Assembly (NCBI RefSeq): GCF_014284335.1
Contig: NZ_JACOGF010000012.1
Location: forward strand, 124,001-188,000
Length of the DNA: 64,000 bases
Direction of reading: 5' to 3'
Origin: Undibacterium hunanense
Lineage (GTDB): Bacteria; Pseudomonadota; Gammaproteobacteria; Burkholderiales; Burkholderiaceae_D
Each line of letters starts with the position of its first letter. Position 1 is the first letter of the stretch. A program made the position numbers and the translations under genes. Below are positions 9,584 to 18,755 of the stretch, piece after piece. The notes beneath the pieces were generated by a model. That model did no database searches and was not told the DNA's origin. It worked only from the letters and a program-made list of their open reading frames with translations.

Positions 9584-10006
9584 ATGATTTTTTACGACAT
9601 GCCGCAAGATGCAGGCGCCCATGCATCGCCACCTGCCATCATTGCCAGGGCCAATGAAAAAAAAGACGTTGCCAAGACCCTGACCATAGGGGGTTTTATT
9701 GCAGTGGACGCCAAGCAAAAATTTGTCGCCTGGGATGTGGCCAAAGTGGCTTGTGACGAATTGCGTTCTGCTGGCTGGTTTCGTGAACCTGCCTATAAAA
9801 AGAAAGCCCCCGATTGCCAGGTCAAACTGGTGGAAAAAAAACCTGAGCACGGCAAACTGGAGCAGCTTGCCGGCGGCAGTTATCAATATACACCAGCCAA
9901 AGGATTTTTCGGGGTAGACAAAGTGCAATTCATCGTGGATGCAGAAGGCAAGAAAGTGCGCCTGATGTGGTCTACATCCGTGCTGGAAAGTGAACCGAAA
10001 AAATAA
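9584..10006 (+). CDS. Conserved hypothetical protein with Ig/cadherin-like C-terminal segment
   Basis: I do not recognise a family with confidence. From ATG 9584 it encodes 140 residues. The C-terminal half (GKLEQLAGGSYQYTPAKGFFGVDKVQFIVDAEG, given here only as its key pattern GxYxYTPxxGFxGxDxVxF) resembles the Ig-like repeats of bacterial adhesins and surface proteins. There is no clear signal peptide. The frame is open upstream to a TTG at 9479, but that part is proline/arginine-rich and unconvincing. AGAAGA lies just before 9584. Confidence 0.5.
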   Translation: MIFYDMPQDAGAHASPPAIIARANEKKDVAKTLTIGGFIAVDAKQKFVAWDVAKVACDELRSAGWFREPAYKKKAPDCQVKLVEKKPEHGKLEQLAGGSYQYTPAKGFFGVDKVQFIVDAEGKKVRLMWSTSVLESEPKK

Positions 10007-10115
10007 GCGACACCCCGGCCTCCGGCTATGTACCGCGCTGTGAAGAGACTCCACGCCATTCACATTGCGCTGAAGTTTCAATTACCTTGCAATTTCTCAC
10101 ATCACGTCAATCCCG

Positions 10116-10694
10116 CTATCGCCCCGGTGCCGACACATGCCCCACGTCATAGCATTGTGCATCTGCGGGCAAACCCGTAGCCTGGGCGGCGCTGGTATCA
10201 GACCATAAAGTAAAACGTACCAGTGTCCATTCATCCGGATCAAATGCAGTCAGCACAGCCAAGGCACCATCTTGCTGGCTGGCAGTTTTGACACTGGCAA
10301 CTTCAGCTTCACGCAGAGCACCCAGTGCGCTATACGCTGCGACGGGTATGACCTGGCGTGTCGCAAACCTGGCACTGCGGACCTTGTCATCTACATGACT
10401 ATGCCATACATGCCAGTGTTTGACGGCAGGCCAGCCAAAGGCTTGCGAGACTGCCGCAAAGCCATCACCACAGAGGAAATTGTTCATGCCTTCACTGCTA
10501 TCCCACAGATAAAACGGTGCATACACATTCTGTGCTGATGGCGGGTTCGTGCCTAGTTTTCTGGCGTGCAGATAAGCTTTAAAAATCAGGCCAGGAAAGT
10601 TGTCCAGCATATGTCCTTTGCTGGCAATACGCTGGCGGACAATGTCCATGTTGTAGTCAGCCGGCAGAACAAAGTTGTATTGCATGGCAATCAT
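10116..10694 (-). CDS. DUF4865 family protein
   Basis: A 192-residue protein beginning MIAMQYNFVLPADYNMDIVRQRI, with the family's internal LWDSSEGMNNFLCGDGFAAVSQAFGWP region and a C-terminal segment rich in Trp and Thr. The function is unknown. It is the third gene of a three-gene leftward operon with a tautomerase and a carboxymuconolactone-decarboxylase-like protein, a set that usually travels together under a LysR gene, as here. AAGGA lies eight bases before ATG 10694, which decides the start. Confidence 0.75.
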   Translation of the reverse strand: MIAMQYNFVLPADYNMDIVRQRIASKGHMLDNFPGLIFKAYLHARKLGTNPPSAQNVYAPFYLWDSSEGMNNFLCGDGFAAVSQAFGWPAVKHWHVWHSHVDDKVRSARFATRQVIPVAAYSALGALREAEVASVKTASQQDGALAVLTAFDPDEWTLVRFTLWSDTSAAQATGLPADAQCYDVGHVSAPGR

Positions 10695-10705
10695 GTGCAT
10701 GTTCC

Positions 10706-11110
10706 TTAAGTCCTGGATGAGAATGCGGGTACACCGTCGTACATCACACCGCCACCGAACGACCAATCCTCTGCCGCGCTGGTACTGATGATGATCATGA
10801 CATCTTGCGGCTGCAAGCCAGGTGACTGCGCCAGCAAATCGACCAGTCGCTGGTAAAACGCCTGTCTGACGGCTTCACTGCGCACACGCGCCACATTGAT
10901 CTGGATCAGCACAAAATCAGCCGACCTGGGGCCGCCCAGGTAATGCCGGTCAAAGATCAATTCATTCGCTTCATGCTGATGAATAATTTGAAAACGGTCC
11001 GTGGGCGGCACTTCAAACGCCTCGACCAGGGCTTGATGCAAGCCATCCGACAAGGCTTGCAGATAAGCGGGCGATTTGCCCTTTAATAAAGACAGGCGAC
11101 TCATGGGCAT
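10706..11110 (-). CDS. Tautomerase family protein
   Basis: A 134-residue tautomerase-superfamily protein (Tautomerase_2 type). It has RLSLLKGKSPAYLQALSDGL, then the typical VPPTDRFQIIHQHEANEL and VMIIISTSAAEDWSFGGG. Proline follows the initiator Met, but a second Met comes right after it, so whether Pro acts as the catalytic amine is uncertain. It ends 11 bases before the DUF4865 start and begins 3 bases after the upstream stop, so the three genes are co-transcribed. Confidence 0.8.
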   Translation of the reverse strand: MPMSRLSLLKGKSPAYLQALSDGLHQALVEAFEVPPTDRFQIIHQHEANELIFDRHYLGGPRSADFVLIQINVARVRSEAVRQAFYQRLVDLLAQSPGLQPQDVMIIISTSAAEDWSFGGGVMYDGVPAFSSRT

Positions 11111-11113
11111 GAT

Positions 11114-11476
11114 TTACTCCTTGGTGGAAGATGGGGTGGATGAGACAGCTAAGGCAGATTGTGCAGGAGACAACTGGCGCAGCGCCGTAACGGCAGATGC
11201 TGCGCAGGGCCAGCCGGCATAAAATGCAAGGTGAGTGATTACTTCCACCAGTTCTGCGTGGGTCACGCCATTGTCGATGGCGCGGCCAAGGTGAAAGGGT
11301 AATTGCTCGCTGCGGTTTAAGGCAATCAATGTGGCGACGGTAATCAGGCTACGTTCACGGCTGGGCAAACCCTGCCTGCGCCAGACATCATCAAACAGAA
11401 CCTGGTCAGTCAGCTCCGCGAGTTTGGGAGCGATGTCGCCCATTAATTCACGGGCGATAGTACTTGCTGCTTGCAT
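11114..11476 (-). CDS. Carboxymuconolactone decarboxylase-like (AhpD-fold) protein
   Basis: A 120-residue AhpD-fold protein with the family core RERSLITVATLIALNRSEQLPFHLGRAIDNGVTHAELVEVITHLAFYAGWP, described here by its ends RERSLITVA and YAGWPCA. It lacks the CxxC pair of peroxidase members, having only one Cys in the GWPCA helix, so it is more like the decarboxylase/unknown subgroup. AGGAG lies seven bases before ATG 11476. It is the first gene of the operon, 105 bases from the divergent LysR gene. Confidence 0.82.
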   Translation of the reverse strand: MQAASTIARELMGDIAPKLAELTDQVLFDDVWRRQGLPSRERSLITVATLIALNRSEQLPFHLGRAIDNGVTHAELVEVITHLAFYAGWPCAASAVTALRQLSPAQSALAVSSTPSSTKE

Positions 11477-11580
11477 GCCGGGCTCCTGAAGAATGATTGA
11501 CAACATCACGATACCGGACTATCTTAATCCTGAAAATCAGATAATTTCAAATCAATAGTTCAAAAAAACAGGATTATTAT

Positions 11581-12447
11581 ATGAACAAGATTACCTTTGA
11601 CCTGGACGTCATGCGTACTTTCGTGACTGGCATCGAATTGGGTAGCTTTGCCAAAGCCGCAGACAGGCTGGGCCGCTCAACATCTGCCGTCAGCGCCCAG
11701 ATCAAGAAACTGGAAGAACAAGTTGGCAGCCCTATCTTGCGCAAAGCCGGGCGCGGCATGCTGCCCACCGCAGCTGGTGAAACCCTGCTGGCCTATGGAC
11801 GCCGTCTGCTGGAATTGAATGATGAAGCCGCGGCAGCCGTGCGTGGCGTAGACCTTGAAGGATGGATAAGGCTGGGCATGCCCGAAGACTTTGGTGAACG
11901 CATACTCACTGATGTGCTGGGCCGCTTCGCTCGCGCTCATCCCAAAATCAGGATAGAAGCCAAAATCGCCCGCAATACCAGCCTGCTTGATCTGATGACA
12001 AGCGGCCAGTTGGACCTGGCCCTGACCTGGGACGGCGGTGTGACTACTCCACATAGTGAGCACTTGCGCAGCTATCCCATGCACTGGATAGGCGCGGCAG
12101 ATCCACTTCTTCAACCGACAAATACACCTGAAGATCCTTTGCCCCTGGTCGCCTTTGAAGCCCCCTGCCTGATGCGCAGCTGCGCTACCGCAGCACTGGA
12201 TCGCGCCCATATCCCCTGGCGTCTGGCCTTTAGCAGCCCCAGCCTCAGCGGTATCTGGTCCGCCGTTGCTGCTGGCCTGGGAATCACAGTGCGTACAGAA
12301 ATCGGTCTGCCAGCCAATCTGCGCATTATCGACAACCCGGCATTACCTGATTTACCGATGCTGGGCCTGAGCTTGCATCGCATGGAAGCAGAGCCCGACG
12401 CGGCAATACAAAGATTGCGGGAGATTATTGTTGAGGCATTGGTTTAG
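11581..12447 (+). CDS. LysR-family regulator
   Basis: A 288-residue LysR-type regulator with the N-terminal helix-turn-helix (VMRTFVTGIELGSFAKAADRLGRSTSAVSAQIKKLE) and an effector domain from about residue 90. AGGA lies eight bases before the ATG. It is divergent from the CMD-tautomerase-DUF4865 operon and is the obvious candidate regulator. The 104-base divergent region is AT-rich and includes a TATTG-type dyad region I cannot resolve further. A weak TGGGTA/TACCCA hairpin follows the stop. Confidence 0.86.
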   Translation: MNKITFDLDVMRTFVTGIELGSFAKAADRLGRSTSAVSAQIKKLEEQVGSPILRKAGRGMLPTAAGETLLAYGRRLLELNDEAAAAVRGVDLEGWIRLGMPEDFGERILTDVLGRFARAHPKIRIEAKIARNTSLLDLMTSGQLDLALTWDGGVTTPHSEHLRSYPMHWIGAADPLLQPTNTPEDPLPLVAFEAPCLMRSCATAALDRAHIPWRLAFSSPSLSGIWSAVAAGLGITVRTEIGLPANLRIIDNPALPDLPMLGLSLHRMEAEPDAAIQRLREIIVEALV

Positions 12448-12501
12448 TTTTTTGGGTAAAAATGGATACCCAGGATCAGTTGTGCAAAATTCCAATAACG
12501 A

Positions 12502-13509
12502 CTAAAGCTTTTCTTGGATTTTTTTTGCCATAAGCTGATAACCGCTAAAACTAAGATGTGTATCTCCTGGACGATATAAATCAACGACCTGGCTTGCTTG
12601 CTGCTCAAAATACGGTAAAAGCTTGACTTGGTTTATTCCTGCGGCATCAATTTCAGAAAATACATCTGGATAATTAATCCTGTCTTCCGCATCGCGAACA
12701 AATTGTTTATATACCGTTGATTTATCCGGAACAATAATCAACAAGAATTTCCATCCGCGCTGCGCAGCCATTTCCTGTAGCGACTTCAAGTTGGCAATGC
12801 ACCGTGCGATCACGGCTTTTTCCCATTCTCTCTTTCGCTCGTCAATGCGGAAATACAATAAGCGATCTGACTTGTTATTGGAAAATAACTTCCCTGTATT
12901 CATTGGAACATTAACAGCATCACCTACAACAATACGATCATGGAATTGTTCAACATCCCAGAAATTTTCGGTTAAACGCAGCAAATATTCCGGATCTTTG
13001 ATCAATTTGAAAACTGGGTGTCGACGAGTGATAACGTCAGATGATATCTCTACGGGTATTGGCATATCGTCACGACAAGCACTCTGACGGAAGCGCCAAA
13101 CGAAATCGCGTTCTACCACCTGAACAACAACTGTACGAACTGAGGGCGATTCTTGCTGCAAGTTCCAGCGCATCCAGTTCGTGGCGCAACCTACATTTTT
13201 GTAGTGGAAAGTCAATGTCTTAAACTGCTTATCAGCCGGCAAAAAAGATTGCCAGTTATTCTCATCAGAAAAAGAATCTCCCAATACCAGAATCGCCGGG
13301 GCAACCAGATTCTTACCGTTTTCTCTTCGGTAGACTACTGGCTGTACAGAGTGTTCGATAAAATCCCTTTGCACCCAATAGCCAGCCCTGACCATATCAT
13401 CAAGAGGAAATTTAAAGTACCAAGACAAAGAAAAAAGAAAAAACGAAAATAAAAATACTGGTGCAAAAAAAGCCAGTAAATATCGTCTGGTTTTGAAGTC
13501 AGATGTCAT
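12502..13509 (-). CDS. AlgX/AlgJ-like SGNH acetyl-esterase-fold protein
   Basis: A 335-residue protein with an N-terminal membrane anchor (about 12-34). A periplasmic SGNH-hydrolase-like domain follows, with the nucleophile motif LVLGDSFSDENNW and the late DxxH-type block DTHLSFSGYQLM. Such proteins work with an MBOAT acyltransferase to O-acetylate exopolysaccharides. Its ATG overlaps the stop of the upstream MBOAT gene by one base (TGATG), so the two are translationally coupled. The polymer is unknown because no synthase genes adjoin. Confidence 0.78.
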   Translation of the reverse strand: MTSDFKTRRYLLAFFAPVFLFSFFLFSLSWYFKFPLDDMVRAGYWVQRDFIEHSVQPVVYRRENGKNLVAPAILVLGDSFSDENNWQSFLPADKQFKTLTFHYKNVGCATNWMRWNLQQESPSVRTVVVQVVERDFVWRFRQSACRDDMPIPVEISSDVITRRHPVFKLIKDPEYLLRLTENFWDVEQFHDRIVVGDAVNVPMNTGKLFSNNKSDRLLYFRIDERKREWEKAVIARCIANLKSLQEMAAQRGWKFLLIIVPDKSTVYKQFVRDAEDRINYPDVFSEIDAAGINQVKLLPYFEQQASQVVDLYRPGDTHLSFSGYQLMAKKIQEKL

Positions 13510-15005
13510 CAGAATTGGTAATACAGGAAAGTGCTTACTTTATAAAAATGACTTAAGGACAGACACAAGACACATCCGAGAAACAGTCCAACAAGAGGAT
13601 GAGGAATCCATCGAATATGCCATCTCTTTTCATTTTTGGTTTTACGAGGTAATTCAACCTGATCGCAATAAGAAAAAATTTCTTGTGTATTGGGAAGGCA
13701 CCAGATCAAAAAACAACCCAATGTCAAAAAAGAAAAATATGGAATGTCCCAAAACAATATGGATATCACGGGTGTAAAAATGAAAGAATTACCCTCTCCC
13801 ATACAGCCTTTTAGTAAGACCAACGCCGCTGATACATTCTCTGCCCGGAAGAATATCCAGGCAAACATCACACAGACAAAGGTCAGCATGCAACTCAATG
13901 CATTCGAAGTCAGTGGCGATACTATTTTAAATACCGCATGCCTCGTTACCACTTCGCGCCAAAGATGGTTCACCATAAGGAATATTCCGTGCAGCCCCCC
14001 CCACACCAGAAATGTCCAGTTTGCGCCATGCCATAATCCTCCTAACAACATGGTAATACCCAAATTAAGATAGCGACGACCTGGTCCCTTGCGGTTACCA
14101 CCCAATGGAATATACAGGTATTGCAGCAAGAATTGCGACAGAGTCATATGCCAGCGCCGCCAGAAATCAATGATGCTTGCTGCCTTGTAGGGCGAAGCAA
14201 AATTCACTGGCAGGCGCACGCCAAACAGCAACGACAAGCCGACTGCCATATCTGAATAGCCAGAGAAATCAAAATATAATTGCAAGGTATAAGACAAAAC
14301 ACCGACCCAACTGGTTTCCAACGCCAGCATTTCACCATTTTTTGCCGCCAGAAATACTGCATCAGCATAAGCAGAAAAATTATCTGCCAGTAAAACTTTT
14401 TTTGCCAAGCCAACAGTAAAAATGCTGAGCCCAAGCGCCACATTATTCAACTTCAGGCGCCCCGTGTCTGGATTCAACAACTGCGGCATCACCTGTGCAT
14501 GATGAATGATGGGGCCGGCAATGAGATGAGGGAAATAGGTCACAAACAGCAGGTAATGAATAAAATCAACCTCTTGTGCTTTGCCCCTGTAGACATCCAC
14601 CAGAAAAGCAATCTGGGTAAACGTAAAAAATGAAATGCCCAGCGGTAGCACGATATCAGGCACGGGCAGATGCATGCCTGGTAACGCATTCATTGTCTGC
14701 AAAAAGAATTTTGCATATTTAAAGACACCAATGTTCGCCAGGTTGAGGCCGATCGCCAATATCAGCAGATACCTGGCCGTCTGCTGATTTTTTGCCTGCA
14801 TCAGGGAACGGGCGAATCCATAATTCAGGATAATCGAAGCCAGTAACAACAACACCAGTTGCGGCGTCAGCCAGCCATAAAACACCAGGGAAGCAATGGC
14901 CAGGCAAAAAATCGCCAGTGAATGAGATTTTTTGGCCGTAAGAAAAAACATACCCAGGACACAGGGTAAATACACGAAAATGAATTCGTAAGAGTTAAAA
15001 AGCAT
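13509..15005 (-). CDS. MBOAT-family O-acyltransferase (AlgI-like)
   Basis: A 498-residue polytopic inner-membrane protein of the AlgI branch of MBOAT acyltransferases. It carries FWRRWHMTLSQFL and the catalytic-histidine block GGLWHGANWTFLVWGGLHG. Family members move acetyl groups across the membrane for polysaccharide O-acetylation. It is the first gene of a two-gene unit with the SGNH protein. Its coding sequence is more AT-rich and less codon-biased than its neighbours, which is compatible with horizontal acquisition. Confidence 0.85.
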   Translation of the reverse strand: MLFNSYEFIFVYLPCVLGMFFLTAKKSHSLAIFCLAIASLVFYGWLTPQLVLLLLASIILNYGFARSLMQAKNQQTARYLLILAIGLNLANIGVFKYAKFFLQTMNALPGMHLPVPDIVLPLGISFFTFTQIAFLVDVYRGKAQEVDFIHYLLFVTYFPHLIAGPIIHHAQVMPQLLNPDTGRLKLNNVALGLSIFTVGLAKKVLLADNFSAYADAVFLAAKNGEMLALETSWVGVLSYTLQLYFDFSGYSDMAVGLSLLFGVRLPVNFASPYKAASIIDFWRRWHMTLSQFLLQYLYIPLGGNRKGPGRRYLNLGITMLLGGLWHGANWTFLVWGGLHGIFLMVNHLWREVVTRHAVFKIVSPLTSNALSCMLTFVCVMFAWIFFRAENVSAALVLLKGCMGEGNSFIFTPVISILFWDIPYFSFLTLGCFLIWCLPNTQEIFSYCDQVELPRKTKNEKRWHIRWIPHPLVGLFLGCVLCLSLSHFYKVSTFLYYQF

Positions 15006-15319
15006 ATTTACTTTTTAAAATTCCAGGATAATGCTACATGCCGGAGGCCATCGGGATTTGTCTGTTCAGGCATAGGGGTGACATCGTAATCACATCCATG
15101 TTGCGAGAAAAATGCATTTTACCGTCTAAGCTCAGTCTGTAGAACGCATTTCATCCCGGGAAGCGTATTTTCATACTACGCTGTGAGATACAGCACGCAT
15201 CTTGCCTGAATCTGGCTATCATATTCAACATCATTGGTGCAAATTAGTGCAAAGCGTAGCAATGTCGCGAGCTGACATGTACAAGCAGTTTTTAACAATC
15301 AGTTACCTCAGGGACCAAC
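15006..15319. other. Intergenic region between divergent MBOAT and YbaK-like genes
   Basis: About 314 bases with no open frame of coding character. GGGACC just before the ATG at 15320 is the only plausible ribosome-binding feature. I see no conserved RNA or repeat. Confidence 0.4.
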
Positions 15320-15793
15320 ATGTTCGAGCAATTGAAAGCCTTGTTACAAACCCATAACGCCCGTTTCCGCGTGGTGGAACACCCGGCCGAAGGTCAGTCT
15401 GAAAAAGTGGCCGCCATCCGTGGTACTGAAGTTGGTCAGGGCGCAAAAGCCATGCTATGCCAGAGCAAGGATCAAGCAGCCAATCTGATATTGGCGATCT
15501 TGCCCGGCGACCAGAAAATAGACTTCAAGAAGCTGGCCACAGCCGTACAGGTAAAAAAGACCAGCTTTGCGGCCCCGGAAATGGCGATGGAAAAAACTGG
15601 CTGCGTGATAGGTGCGATACCGCCTTTTGTATTCTCTGACGATATACAACTGGTAATGGACCCATCGCTAGTCGCACGTTATACAGAAATTGCCTTCAAT
15701 GCAGGTCGCCTGGATACCTCCATCATCCTGAACACAGACGACTATTTACGTATTGCCAAACCGATGTTATGTGATATTTGTGCTACAGCCTGA
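15320..15793 (+). CDS. YbaK/ProX-type aminoacyl-tRNA deacylase domain protein
   Basis: A 157-residue protein that is a single YbaK/EbsC-type domain. The core has EHPAEGQSEKVAAIRG, the lysine motif GAKAMLC (the substrate-positioning lysine of the family), the GDQKIDFKKLA stretch and GAIPPFVF. Relatives hydrolyse mischarged aminoacyl-tRNA in trans. Which tRNA this one edits cannot be read from the sequence. It stands alone, convergent with the next gene. Confidence 0.8.
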   Translation: MFEQLKALLQTHNARFRVVEHPAEGQSEKVAAIRGTEVGQGAKAMLCQSKDQAANLILAILPGDQKIDFKKLATAVQVKKTSFAAPEMAMEKTGCVIGAIPPFVFSDDIQLVMDPSLVARYTEIAFNAGRLDTSIILNTDDYLRIAKPMLCDICATA

Positions 15794-15831
15794 TGCAGCA
15801 ATCCAAAGCTATTCACCTTTGACAAACGGTT

Positions 15832-16974
15832 TCAATGTACAGATACGGCAGACATGCCCGTACCTGTCTTCTGGCGACTCCTGTTCCACCAGCCAGTCAG
15901 CCCCCACATCAACACCAGTACCACTATCCAGGCTGCATAACAGATTAACAAAGACGGTTGATAGTCGGGGATGACCACGCCTTTGCTGCGAAAATCAATC
16001 TGCTGGCCATAGCGTACCTGCATATATACCCAGCCCAGCGCATGGATCAGGGCAATGTGCACCAGGTAAAAAAACATGGGAGACTTGCCAAACAGCATCA
16101 GCGTTGGCCAGGGGCGTTGCACATAACGCTCCAGCAATCCCAGCGCGCCCAGGCCTATACCCAGGGTAATGCACAGATACAGTAAGGAAGGTGGATATTT
16201 ATGCACTTTCACAAAGGACATCAAGTCGTATAAGAAATTTTTCCCTTGCACACTCCATGCATCCGGGTCGCCATAAAAATTACCGCTACGTAAAATGACA
16301 AAACTTAGCAACAAGACTATCGCTGCCGTAAACAGAAAATGTTGTCTGCGTCCGGCATCCCACAACATGACCGGGCCGATGGCATAAGCACCAGCCATTA
16401 AGCCTATCCAGGGCATGAGGGGGTAGGCAAAATAGATACCGACATCTCCCCACAAAGGGTAGTACCCACCCTGATGCCAGGCCATGAAGAGCAGGCCACT
16501 GTCCTTGCCATGCAAGGCATCCAGCAGGTTATGCGGCAGGATCAGGGCAACAGCACAGGTAATCAAGGCCCAGCGCGGCAGCCAGATCAAACCGGCCAAC
16601 GCCATCATGGCGACACCTATGGCCCAGATCACCTGCAAAATGAAAGTCGTGAAACCAAATTGCCAGCTAAAGCTGACCCAGGTCCATTCCAGCAATATCA
16701 TCAGGGCACCACGGCTTAACAGGTAACGTGACATATCTTTCTTGTCTCTGTGCTGGCTGCGCAAAAAAGCCGACATACCGGCCAGCATGACAAAAATGGG
16801 AGCGCACAAATGCGTGATCCAGCGTGTCCAGAACAATGCCGGATAACCCAGTTGCAAATTCAGGGGATCGAAAGCCGTGGGGGCAAAGAAATCGCGGGTA
16901 TGGTCCAGCGCCATCAGCACGATGACCAGGCCGCGCAATAAATCGATAGCCTGCAGGCGTGATTGCTTGTTCAT
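15832..16974 (-). CDS. DUF1624 / heparan-alpha-glucosaminide N-acetyltransferase-like membrane protein
   Basis: A 380-residue membrane protein with about ten hydrophobic segments. It opens with the family signature RLQAIDLLRGLVIVLMALDHTRDFF, in which the DHTRDF histidine is in the position of the catalytic residue of eukaryotic HGSNAT. Later landmarks are MPWIGLMAGAYAIG and FGKSPMFFYLVHIALIH. The bacterial function is unproven; acyl transfer across the membrane is inferred from fold. It is a single gene. Confidence 0.82.
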   Translation of the reverse strand: MNKQSRLQAIDLLRGLVIVLMALDHTRDFFAPTAFDPLNLQLGYPALFWTRWITHLCAPIFVMLAGMSAFLRSQHRDKKDMSRYLLSRGALMILLEWTWVSFSWQFGFTTFILQVIWAIGVAMMALAGLIWLPRWALITCAVALILPHNLLDALHGKDSGLLFMAWHQGGYYPLWGDVGIYFAYPLMPWIGLMAGAYAIGPVMLWDAGRRQHFLFTAAIVLLLSFVILRSGNFYGDPDAWSVQGKNFLYDLMSFVKVHKYPPSLLYLCITLGIGLGALGLLERYVQRPWPTLMLFGKSPMFFYLVHIALIHALGWVYMQVRYGQQIDFRSKGVVIPDYQPSLLICYAAWIVVLVLMWGLTGWWNRSRQKTGTGMSAVSVH

Positions 16975-17132
16975 GAGATATTTTCGCTTACCTGGAAGCG
17001 TTATTATATTTTTGATGCACCGATTCTACCGAGCTACACTGGCAGACCGCAAAGGATTTCCAGTCCTGTCATGAAAAACTGGAGCAGACTGTTCTTTTTA
17101 TGCATACCGTCGCTGCAATGAGAAAAATTGCC

Positions 17133-17171
17133 GAAAAGAAAAAGCCCTCTATCCTGTTCAGACAGAGGGCT
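17133..17171 (-). terminator. Rho-independent terminator of the rtcB1-small-gene unit
   Basis: In the leftward direction an 8-base-pair GC-rich stem (AGCCCTCT/AGAGGGCT) closes a loop and is followed by TTTTTCTTTTC. It lies about 40 bases past the stop of the small basic protein gene. Confidence 0.85.
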
Positions 17172-17208
17172 GATTCAATCAATACGAAATCAGTATATGG
17201 CAAACCTG

Positions 17209-17382
17209 TCAGTCACCATCCACATCTTTTGCTCGTCCACTCAATACTTTATACAGACTCTGCTTTGCTTTCCGACGTTCGCTACGTTCGACGCGGTAAC
17301 TGCCATGGGCACCGGCCTGGCGTTGCTTTGCCAGTACAGCCAGGGGGTTCCTGGATTTGGGTAATTTAATACGGATTTTCAT
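17209..17382 (-). CDS. Small basic protein translationally coupled to rtcB1
   Basis: A 57-residue, highly basic protein starting MKIRIKLPKSRNPLAVLAKQ, then a QAGAHGSYR turn and an Arg/Lys-rich helix (ERSERRKAKQ). The ATG follows the rtcB1 stop by three bases (TAG AAG ATG), with AAAGGG as ribosome-binding site inside the end of rtcB1, so translation is coupled. I do not recognise the family with certainty. The basic helix and GSYR motif suggest an RNA- or ribosome-binding protein, slightly reminiscent of ArfA tails, but that is speculative. Confidence 0.75.
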   Translation of the reverse strand: MKIRIKLPKSRNPLAVLAKQRQAGAHGSYRVERSERRKAKQSLYKVLSGRAKDVDGD

Positions 17383-17385
17383 CTT

Positions 17386-18594
17386 CTACCCTTTCACACA
17401 AACGACCTGGCGCAGCGTATGTACCACTTCCACCAGATCATGCTGATGTGCCATGACCTGGTCGATGTCTTTGTACGCCGCCGGAATTTCATCCACCACG
17501 CCACCATCCTTGCGACATTCTATACCAGCAGTTTGTTCTGCCAGATCGAAGCGGTTAAATTTGCGCTTGGCTTCAGAACGGCTCATCCTGCGTCCCGCCC
17601 CATGTGAACATGAGCAAAAGGATTCAGGATTACCCTTGCCTCTGACAATATAACTGCGTGCACCCATGCTGCCAGGAATGATGCCCATCTCGCCCGCACG
17701 GGCAGAAATGGCACCCTTGCGTGTAATGAACAGCTTTTCATTTGCATGGGTTTCCTGTGATACATAATTGTGATGGCAATTAATTGCCTCGCCATCCAGT
17801 TTGAAGCTAGTCACCTGCTGCGCCAATACATCCAGCGCACGACGCATCATTTCGCTGCGGTTGACGAGGGCGTAATCCTGCGCCCAGTCAACTGCCTCGA
17901 CATAATCATCAAACAGTTCAGAGCCTTCGCTGAAATAGGATAAATCCTTGTCCGGCAAATGAATCTGATGTCTTTGCATGTCCTTCTTTGCAGCAGAAAT
18001 GAAATAGCGTCCTATGACATTTCCTATACCGCGCGAACCGGAATGCAACATGATCCAGACACGCTGTTCTTCATCGATACAGATTTCGATGAAGTGATTA
18101 CCACCACCCAGTGTACCCAACTGACAGATCCAGGTTTGGGCAAACTTGTGCTGCATTTTCATGATGCCCTTGTGCCGGGCCACTATCCTGTCCAGTCTGT
18201 CATTCAGGGGCCGACCAACGCGGGCATGGGCAGAACCACGTACCTTGTTCCATTCATGCTGTTCAAACCCGACAGGAATGGAAGCTTCCAGTGCGCTGCG
18301 CAGTTTGGCCAGGTTGTCCGGCAACTGGCTGGCCGTCAACGTGGTGCGCACGGCATTCATGCCGCAACCGATATCCACACCGACTGCAGCAGGAATAATC
18401 GCCGAGCGGGTTGGTATTACACTTCCCACCGTTGCCCCTATGCCGGCATGTACATCAGGCATGGCCGCCACATGGGGATGGACGATAGGCAGGTTGGCTA
18501 TATTGAGCAACTGCTGCAAGGCAGTGTGATCAATATCGTCCGTAAAAATATGCACAGGGACACGTCCCTTGTGCAGGCTTTTTGCTACAGGCAT
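17386..18594 (-). CDS. rtcB: RNA-splicing ligase RtcB (copy 1)
   Basis: A 402-residue RtcB ligase, which joins 2',3'-cyclic-phosphate or 3'-phosphate RNA ends to 5'-OH ends using GTP and Mn2+. It shows MPDVHAGIGATVGSVIPT, the metal-binding cysteine in GVDIGCGM, the metal histidine in GGGNHFIE, LHSGSRGIGN, NCHHNY, ITRKGAISA, and the guanylylated histidine in CSHGAGR. ATG 18594 (MPVAKSLHKG) is preferred to 18609 because GGAAAG is well spaced before it. This copy lies in its own transcription unit with a small basic protein, separated from rtcA by a promoter, leader and terminator. It differs clearly from the second copy at 20253-21488. Confidence 0.92.
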   Translation of the reverse strand: MPVAKSLHKGRVPVHIFTDDIDHTALQQLLNIANLPIVHPHVAAMPDVHAGIGATVGSVIPTRSAIIPAAVGVDIGCGMNAVRTTLTASQLPDNLAKLRSALEASIPVGFEQHEWNKVRGSAHARVGRPLNDRLDRIVARHKGIMKMQHKFAQTWICQLGTLGGGNHFIEICIDEEQRVWIMLHSGSRGIGNVIGRYFISAAKKDMQRHQIHLPDKDLSYFSEGSELFDDYVEAVDWAQDYALVNRSEMMRRALDVLAQQVTSFKLDGEAINCHHNYVSQETHANEKLFITRKGAISARAGEMGIIPGSMGARSYIVRGKGNPESFCSCSHGAGRRMSRSEAKRKFNRFDLAEQTAGIECRKDGGVVDEIPAAYKDIDQVMAHQHDLVEVVHTLRQVVCVKG

Positions 18595-18755
18595 ACATTT
18601 TCTTTCCATGATGCCGGTGTTTTTTCTTTGCTATATCAAGCAATATTTTGCAGGTACTGATCTGGCTTTCTTTGGAATGAGCAAAGCCCGCCCCGTCATG
18701 GAATCAATCCATGAAAGTGCTGCTTGCTCAAACCGCCATACAGGTCTGGAAAATG

